Shown in pieces: positions 29,822 through 34,566 of a DNA stretch of 34,566 bases. The DNA comes from Nostoc sp. JL34 (GTDB taxonomy: Bacteria > Cyanobacteriota > Cyanobacteriia > Cyanobacteriales > Nostocaceae): assembly GCF_017114945.1 (NCBI RefSeq), contig NZ_JABXKQ010000119.1, positions 44,538-79,103 on the forward strand, given 5' to 3'. Made by a program: the position numbers and the translations under genes. Within the stretch, counting starts at the first letter, position 1; each line of letters begins with the position of its first letter. The notes under the pieces were generated by a model that was not told the DNA's origin, did not search any database, and saw nothing but the letters and a program-made list of their open reading frames with translations.

Positions 29822-30976
29822 TTAATTTCTGTGCCAAGAGACTTTAGGCAGAATTTGTTTGTGATCAACTCGTTTCTGATACTTAATGGCAAAGTTTAAC
29901 AGAGAATCGAGGAGAGAATCAGAGAGCAAGTGAGGCTGTAAACCTAAATCGAGCAATTTGGTGTTTTTCGCGTTGAAGTAATGTTCTTCCTTCTCGACTC
30001 TGGGATTATCTAGGTGATTGATTTCTACGTTCAATCCGATAGCGTTACCAGCTTTTTTCACCATCAATGCCAATTCGCCAACGCTGAATTGTTCGGTAAA
30101 TTGATTAAATACGCGGAATTCACCAGCTTCGGCAGGGTTAGCGATCGCTAATTCCACACATCTTACTGTATCCCGAATATCCAAAAATCCGCGAGTTTGT
30201 CCACCTTTACCGTAGACAGTTAACGGATGTCCAATAGCTGCTTGAATACAAAAGCGGTTCAGTGCTGTACCAAACACACCATCGTAATCCAGCCGATTAA
30301 TCAATAGTTCGTCTATCCCCGTCTCTTCGGTTAAGACACCATAAACTACACCCTGATTTAAATCAGTTGCCCGCAATCCCCAAATCCGGCAAGCAAAGTG
30401 GATGTTATGACTATCATGGACTTTGCTTAAATGGTACATTGAACCGGGTTGCTTGGGATAAGGTAGGGTATCCTTGCGTCCATTGTGTTCAATGGTGATA
30501 TACCCTTCTTCGATATCAATGTTGGGTGTACCGTATTCACCCATTGTCCCCAGCTTCACTAAATGACAGTCGGGGAAATCTTCCCGCATGGCGTACAGTA
30601 AGTTCAACGTCCCAACTACATTATTAACCTGGGTGAGAACTGCGTGTTCTCGGTCAATCATGGAAAATGGGGCTGAACGCTGTTCACCAAAATGCACAAG
30701 GGCATTTGGCTGAAATTGCTGTAATGTTTTATGGAGAAACTCGTAATTTGTGATATCGCCGATGAACAAGTCGATCGATTTACCCGTCAAATCTTGCCAG
30801 CGCTGGAGACGTTGTTGAATTAGTGCGATCGGAGTGAGAGTTTCGACACCAAGTTCATTATCCCAGTGCCGCCGCACCAAACTATCTAAAATTCCAACTT
30901 CATAACCTCGATTGGAAAGGTAAAGAGCAGTTGCCCAACCGCAATATCCATCACCACCAATAACCAGGACTTTCAT
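29822..30976 (-). CDS. sqdB: UDP-sulfoquinovose synthase
   Basis: 384 residues from the ATG at 30976 (MKVLVIGGDGYCGWATALYL), an SDR-type Rossmann protein with GGDGYCG at residues 7-13. The catalytic residues fall at T144 (KLGTMGEYG), Y181 and K185 (SMYHLSKVHD), one position from T145/Y182/K186 of Arabidopsis SQD1. LIDREHAV-like SMIDREHAVLTQVNNV and FCIQAAIGHPLTVYG are also family hallmarks. It converts UDP-glucose and sulfite to UDP-sulfoquinovose. A GTG two codons upstream is an alternative start. sqdX, the next enzyme, follows on the same strand beyond the foldback element. Confidence 0.97.
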   Translation of the reverse strand: MKVLVIGGDGYCGWATALYLSNRGYEVGILDSLVRRHWDNELGVETLTPIALIQQRLQRWQDLTGKSIDLFIGDITNYEFLHKTLQQFQPNALVHFGEQRSAPFSMIDREHAVLTQVNNVVGTLNLLYAMREDFPDCHLVKLGTMGEYGTPNIDIEEGYITIEHNGRKDTLPYPKQPGSMYHLSKVHDSHNIHFACRIWGLRATDLNQGVVYGVLTEETGIDELLINRLDYDGVFGTALNRFCIQAAIGHPLTVYGKGGQTRGFLDIRDTVRCVELAIANPAEAGEFRVFNQFTEQFSVGELALMVKKAGNAIGLNVEINHLDNPRVEKEEHYFNAKNTKLLDLGLQPHLLSDSLLDSLLNFAIKYQKRVDHKQILPKVSWHRN

Positions 30977-31060
30977 CTTCACCAGTTTTTACTCGCTGAT
31001 AGCTAAATCTATCAGGTTTCTGTACCCTCTTAATCATCATTCTGGCGGAGATGTGGATTT

Positions 31061-31141
31061 TGGGGGAGATGAGGGAGCAGGGAGCAGGGGGACAAGGAGA
31101 ATAAGTATACCCAATGCCCAATGCCCAATCCCCAATGCCCC
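31061..31141 (+). repeat. Composite polypurine + CCCAATG repeat (best-preserved copy)
   Basis: GGGGGAGATGAGGGAGCAGG and further purine units run into AATAAGTATA, then four CCCAATG-type heptads. It fills the gap between the lipoprotein gene and sqdB. Confidence 0.7.
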
Positions 31142-31146
31142 ATATC

Positions 31147-31677
31147 TCACAACTTCGTAATCCGATACTGCTGGGCAATGTAATAAAACAAACGATAGTA
31201 ATCTTGAAATTCTTGGCTCTTGCTTCGTCCCTGCAAAGAGTATTTCACTTGACTCTGAGTTAGTGTCAGTGTCATCGAACCTACTTGTTGATCAACTTCT
31301 ACAACCATTACCCCAGATACTCCTTGGGAGGTTTGAAAGTTGGATTTTATCTTTTTCACAGACTCTTGAACTGTAACAATTGAATTTGGTAACTGCTGAC
31401 TTGCCCACCCCCGAATTTCCACTGAGTTATTCTGCGGTGAAATAAACGCAATTCCATCATCATTTGCTGGGACTGCTAAAGAAGTCCAGTTACTAGGATA
31501 TGGAAATTCAAAGCCATAACGGGAGTTGCTATAAGTTTTCCAGGCGATCGCTCCAGCGTTAAAATCATTTGCAGTACAACCCCACAGAATTATTAACAGG
31601 GCAATGACTCCGCTAACACTGACGGTAAACCGATAAATTCTTCGCCCCAAACTACAGGTTTTATTAGCAGTAGCCAT
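31147..31677 (-). CDS. Predicted lipoprotein, possibly PsbP-like
   Basis: 176 residues. The N-terminus has positively charged residues, a hydrophobic stretch (about 18-32, VSGVIALLIILWGC) and a lipobox-like LWGC, predicting lipid attachment at C34 or so and location at the thylakoid lumen or periplasmic face. The mature part contains YSNSRYGFEFPYPSNWTSLA, a pattern common in cyanobacterial PsbP-fold proteins, and alternating strands to the end. Mog1/PsbP-like fold is inference; no photosystem role can be claimed. It lies upstream of sqdB on the same strand with a repeat-filled gap. Divergent from the RHH gene. Confidence 0.75.
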   Translation of the reverse strand: MATANKTCSLGRRIYRFTVSVSGVIALLIILWGCTANDFNAGAIAWKTYSNSRYGFEFPYPSNWTSLAVPANDDGIAFISPQNNSVEIRGWASQQLPNSIVTVQESVKKIKSNFQTSQGVSGVMVVEVDQQVGSMTLTLTQSQVKYSLQGRSKSQEFQDYYRLFYYIAQQYRITKL

Positions 31678-32034
31678 TTACGTTACACATTTTGCCAAAG
31701 TCACTGATTTTATAGAAATACCAGAAACTCAGATCAATACCTTGCACTGAAAGAGCGCTCATTAAAAATTAAATATTCTTTCAGGATATTTACGATTCTC
31801 TTTTCAGGTTTCAGTAGATAAGCTTATAAAGAGTGCTTTATCACACATTTTATCTACAGTGCATCTCAGACACGCGAACCAAATTTGGAGCTTTTTCACT
31901 CAATGAACAGCATTTCAAGCCTAGATGTAAACAAATGTAACAAAATCAGCGTTAAAACGTTTTACTGTCTTGACAACCAATAAAAGAACCGATAACTTGA
32001 TATACATACCCGGGTAAGACCGTTAAAGAGTTAT
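31678..32034. promoter_or_regulatory. 357-bp divergent region with promoter-like box and palindrome
   Basis: TTGACA at 31970-31975 is a consensus -35; with a 17-bp spacer the -10 would be TAACTT (31993-31998), a weak match. A perfect 10-bp palindrome TACCCGGGTA (32007-32016) lies 18 bp before the RHH start and would fall in its 5' leader. No gene is seen. Confidence 0.4.
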
Positions 32035-32388
32035 ATGCAAACGCAAACTAAGCAAAAGGTCACTTTGTATTTATCGCCAGAGTTGCACAGAAAACTGAAG
32101 ATTCGTTCAGCAGTTGATTCCGAACCAATGTCAGAACTTGCCGAACGTGCCCTTGGTTTTTACCTGTCTAATCAAGAGTTAGTTGACGAGTTAGAAGACT
32201 CTTCTTATGGGCGGACTCATAGAGTTTATTCATGCCCAACTTGTGATAGTTCACTAGTCTTACGTGATGGGGAACTGGTTGCTTTGGGCAATCAACCAGG
32301 AGTAGTTGGTCAAGAGCATCTTTCCATTGATGAAATGGATGAAGATGAAACCAATCCCAAGGGCGAGGAAGAGTTAGTTCCTTGCTAA
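32035..32388 (+). CDS. Ribbon-helix-helix protein with C-terminal cysteine motif
   Basis: 117 residues. Residues ~7-48 fit an Arc/MetJ-type RHH fold: strand KVTLYLS, then PELHRKLKIRSAVDSEPMSE as helix 1 and turn, then ERALGFYL in helix 2. The middle part has CPTC (CPTCDSSLVLRD), followed by an acidic tail (DEMDEDETNPKGEEE) and a terminal cysteine. RHH proteins bind DNA as dimers, often at palindromes near their own promoter; the CPTC may bind metal or act in redox sensing, which is inference. It precedes the Ycf46 gene by 78 bp on the same strand. As I recall, Synechocystis slr0373-slr0374 has a similar pairing. Confidence 0.8.
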   Translation: MQTQTKQKVTLYLSPELHRKLKIRSAVDSEPMSELAERALGFYLSNQELVDELEDSSYGRTHRVYSCPTCDSSLVLRDGELVALGNQPGVVGQEHLSIDEMDEDETNPKGEEELVPC

Positions 32389-32466
32389 ATAGATATTCAT
32401 GATTCGGTTGTCTTTACCAGAAGCAATGTCTCTACTGTCTCTATAAGGTCTCAAGTAGGTCGAAGT

Positions 32467-33978
32467 ATGAAAGAAGAGCTCAATATCCTAATTCAAGCTC
32501 AATACCCTTTAATCTACCTTGTGACCTCCGAGGAAGAGCGGGCCGAGCAAGCAGTTTCCACAATCGCCCAGTTGTTAAAGCCCCAGCGCCGAGTATTTAT
32601 TTGGACAGTAACACACGGGATTGTAGAGTATGGTCAACCCCGGAATGTCACCCAACATAATACCGTATCTCCAGAGGCGGCAATTGAGTGGATAATCCGG
32701 CAGAAAGAACCAAGTATATTTATTCTTAAAGATTTACACCCCTTTATAGATGCGCCTGCAACAAACAGATCGTTACGTGATGCGATCGCTAGCTTTAAAG
32801 GTACGCAAAAGAACATTATTTTGATGTCCCCAATGCAACAAGTACCTATAGAGTTGGAAAAAGAAGTTGTTGTTATCGACTTTACACTGCCAGATATGGC
32901 AGAGTTGAATAAAGTACTGACTCAGCACGTAGACCAAAATCGTGGTCGACGGTTGACAACAGAGGCTAGAGAAAAGCTTCTCAGAGCAGCTTTAGGTCTA
33001 ACTAAAGATGAAGCTGAAAAAGTCTACCGAAAGGCGCAGGTAACTACAGGGCGTTTGACGGAAGATGAAGTAGATATCGTTTTATCTGAGAAAAAGCAAC
33101 TAATTCGGCGCAATGGAATCTTAGAATACATTGAAGAAGATGAAACCATTGATGCTGTAGGTGGCTTAGAAGAGTTAAAAAGATGGCTCAAGCAACGCTC
33201 TAACGCTTTCACAGAAAGAGCGAGAGAGTATGGTTTGCCTCAACCAAAGGGGATGTTAATTCTCGGAGTTCCCGGTTGCGGTAAGTCATTAATTGCCAAA
33301 ACTACTTCCCGACTGTGGGGTTTACCACTGTTGCGGTTGGATATGGGGCGAGTCTACGACGGCTCAATGGTGGGACGGAGTGAGGCAAATCTGCGGAACG
33401 CCCTGAAAACAGCAGAATCTATTTCCCCAGCGATTTTGTTTATCGATGAATTGGATAAATCCTTTGCTGGTAGTGGAGGTTCATCTGATTCTGATGGGGG
33501 AACTTCAAGTAGAATCTTCGGCTCCTTCCTCACATGGATGCAAGATAAGAAATCACCAGTGTTTGTGATGGCAACCGCCAACCGAGTAGAACGCTTACCT
33601 GGCGAATTCTTGAGGAAAGGACGCTTTGATGAAATATTCTTTGTCGATCTGCCAACACCAGAAGAACGGCAACACATTTTCAATATTCACCTGACGAAAC
33701 GCCGTGAAGACATCTCTCGATTCGATCTTGAGCAACTAGCCAAGATGTCTGATGGCTTTTCTGGGGCAGAAGTTGAGCAAGCGATCGTTGCGGCAATGTA
33801 TGAAGCTTTTGCCCAAGATCGGGAGTTCACCCAACTAGATATTATTGCTGCACTGAAGGCAACCTTGCCGCTGTCTAGAACGATGCAAGAACAAGTAACG
33901 GCTCTGAGAGATTGGGCCAGACAGCGCGCACGCCCCGCAGCATCCTCCGTAGCTGAATATCAGCGAATGGAGTTTTAA
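32467..33978 (+). CDS. ycf46: Ycf46-type AAA ATPase
   Basis: 503 residues. The N-terminal ~225 residues form a divergent domain starting MKEELNILIQAQYPLIYLVT. The AAA module follows: Walker A GVPGCGKS at 267-274, Walker B ILFIDELD at 323-330, sensor 1 MATANR at 368-373, and arginine-finger candidates in RKGRFDE (383-388), then an AAA lid. It is conserved in cyanobacteria and red-algal plastids (ycf46). Work in Synechocystis has linked Ycf46 to photosynthesis and inorganic-carbon use, but its substrate is not settled. It lies between the RHH gene and ycf35 in one direction, suggesting shared regulation. No membrane segments. Confidence 0.93.
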   Translation: MKEELNILIQAQYPLIYLVTSEEERAEQAVSTIAQLLKPQRRVFIWTVTHGIVEYGQPRNVTQHNTVSPEAAIEWIIRQKEPSIFILKDLHPFIDAPATNRSLRDAIASFKGTQKNIILMSPMQQVPIELEKEVVVIDFTLPDMAELNKVLTQHVDQNRGRRLTTEAREKLLRAALGLTKDEAEKVYRKAQVTTGRLTEDEVDIVLSEKKQLIRRNGILEYIEEDETIDAVGGLEELKRWLKQRSNAFTERAREYGLPQPKGMLILGVPGCGKSLIAKTTSRLWGLPLLRLDMGRVYDGSMVGRSEANLRNALKTAESISPAILFIDELDKSFAGSGGSSDSDGGTSSRIFGSFLTWMQDKKSPVFVMATANRVERLPGEFLRKGRFDEIFFVDLPTPEERQHIFNIHLTKRREDISRFDLEQLAKMSDGFSGAEVEQAIVAAMYEAFAQDREFTQLDIIAALKATLPLSRTMQEQVTALRDWARQRARPAASSVAEYQRMEF

Positions 33979-34105
33979 AAGCTTTCCTCTGCCATCCCAG
34001 GGGGAAAGGCTAGCTGAAAATGCTAGCAGTTATAAGAAAAGCCGCATCCTGTTAAGCGCGGCTTCGCCCAAAACAAACCGTTGTCGTTTTTCTCAATCTT
34101 CTCAT
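33979..34105 (+). other. Structured gap between ycf46 and ycf35: three hairpins
   Basis: CTTTCC (33982-33987) can pair with GGAAAG (34003-34008); GCTAGC at 34009-34014 with GCTAGC at 34022-34027; AAGCCGC (34039-34045) with GCGGCTT (34058-34064). None is followed by a U-tract, so they look more like mRNA processing or stability elements than terminators. Confidence 0.5.
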
Positions 34106-34106
34106 T

Positions 34107-34112
34107 GGAGGA
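34107..34112 (+). promoter_or_regulatory. Ribosome binding site of ycf35
   Basis: GGAGGA lies 7 bases before the ATG at 34120 and rules out an in-frame TTG at 34081 as start. Confidence 0.8.
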
Positions 34113-34119
34113 AACCCAA

Positions 34120-34470
34120 ATGTCTCACTTTAGCACCCTGCGTACCAAAATCACCGATGCCGAAATCCTCAAGGCTTCCTTGCGCGACCTAGGTATCAGC
34201 GTAAAGACTGAAGCTGATGTCCGTGGTTATAACGGTCAGCGTGTCCGTTCTGACATTGTTGCTATGTTGGATGGCGAATATGACCTAGGTTGGTCTCGCA
34301 ACAGCGATGGTTCTTTTGACCTAATCGCTGACTTGTGGGGCGTTGCTAAGAAGCACAACCAAACCGAGTTGATCAACTCAATCAACCAAAAGTATGCAGT
34401 TAACAAAACTTTGGCTGAAGTAAAACAGCGCGGTCTGCAAAACGCCAATGTGAAGTTGGTATTGCAATAA
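34120..34470 (+). CDS. ycf35: Ycf35 / DUF1257 family protein
   Basis: 116 residues beginning MSHFSTLRTKITDAEILKAS, the typical DUF1257 opening. Later features are VRGYNGQRVRSDIVAMLDGE, YDLGWSRNSDGSFDLIADLW with G-V following, and NQKYAVNKTLAEVKQRG. The family is conserved in cyanobacteria and some algal plastids and has no established function. It is a small soluble alpha/beta protein. The strong GGAGGA site and codon use suggest good expression. It is placed 141 bp after ycf46 with structured RNA between, and followed by a clear terminator, so it probably ends the transcription unit. Confidence 0.92.
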   Translation: MSHFSTLRTKITDAEILKASLRDLGISVKTEADVRGYNGQRVRSDIVAMLDGEYDLGWSRNSDGSFDLIADLWGVAKKHNQTELINSINQKYAVNKTLAEVKQRGLQNANVKLVLQ

Positions 34471-34499
34471 CAATTTCTCTGCGCGTTCCCAAAGCTGCA

Positions 34500-34537
34500 C
34501 GGGTTAACCACATAAATAGCGGTTAGCCCGCTTTTTT
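34500..34537 (+). terminator. Intrinsic terminator after ycf35
   Basis: CGGGTTAACC (34500-34509) pairs with GGTTAGCCCG (34521-34530) with one G-U pair, and is followed directly by CTTTTTT. It lies 29 bp after the ycf35 stop. Confidence 0.85.
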
Positions 34538-34540
34538 ATC

Positions 34541-34566
34541 GGGACTGAGATTTATTTCTCAGTCCC
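34541..34566. repeat. Perfect hairpin at the right edge
   Basis: GGGACTGAGA (34541-34550), a 6-base loop, and TCTCAGTCCC (34557-34566) form a 10-bp perfect stem ending on the last base. What follows is outside the window, so a second terminator, one serving a convergent gene, or part of a repeat are all possible. Confidence 0.6.

Noticed and set aside
1..34566. tRNA, rRNA, tmRNA or riboswitch genes
   Set aside because: I looked for T-loop signatures and conserved cores in the gaps and found none.

Overview
The window looks like chromosomal DNA of a filamentous heterocyst-forming cyanobacterium (Nostoc/Anabaena group). I count about thirty HIP1 octamers (GCGATCGC) by eye, many gene gaps hold heptanucleotide short tandem repeats, and the gene content is cyanobacterial: Tic20-like protein, Ycf46, Ycf35, sqdB/sqdX, a CyaB1-type adenylate cyclase, and an Omp85 with a proline-rich N-terminus. 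I saw no rRNA, tRNA, CRISPR array, prophage or intact insertion sequence. Most genes are housekeeping or lineage-conserved. The interesting material lies in small neighbouring genes, gene edges and repeats.

Layout. 1-5040: a conserved gene cut by the left edge (-), a 65-residue four-cysteine protein, a Tic20-like protein, an FAH-family enzyme (-), rpsF, a coiled-coil protein, and an STAS anti-sigma-factor antagonist (-) with a decayed copy of its own 3' end behind it. 5526-7427: a DedA membrane protein and argG (-). 7830-9971: a subtilisin-like protease followed by a 99-residue protein resembling the protease's own N-terminal pro-region, so a probable protease/inhibitor pair. 10181-12768: two FHA-domain genes (-), one with a zinc ribbon and one fused to an FAD/NAD(P)-type oxidoreductase. 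12876-15705: endonuclease V (-), a small cyanobacterial protein, a decayed gene fragment, and a Tat-exported aldo/keto reductase.

15740-24554 (all -): purC, then omp85/bamA, lpxC, fabZ, lpxA and lpxB, the outer-membrane assembly and lipid A cluster, followed by an orphan cytosine-5 DNA methyltransferase that may act on the HIP1 core. 25207-28114: a small conserved protein and the cyclase. 28299-31677 (-): a lipoprotein, sqdB and sqdX (sulfolipid synthesis), with a foldback MITE-like element between sqdB and sqdX. 32035-34566 (+): a ribbon-helix-helix protein, the Ycf46 AAA ATPase and Ycf35 (DUF1257), ending in a clear intrinsic terminator.

How the parts relate. The lpx/fabZ/omp85 genes build the outer membrane: LpxC, LpxA and LpxB make the lipid A precursor, FabZ supplies the acyl chains, and Omp85 inserts the barrel proteins. 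sqdB and sqdX make the thylakoid sulfolipid. The candidates for less-described systems are the protease with its stand-alone pro-domain, the FHA pair, and the RHH-Ycf46-Ycf35 block. Heptanucleotide repeats recur at gene borders and in two cases supply coding signals: the start codon of the FHA-oxidoreductase and the last codons and stop of lpxB.
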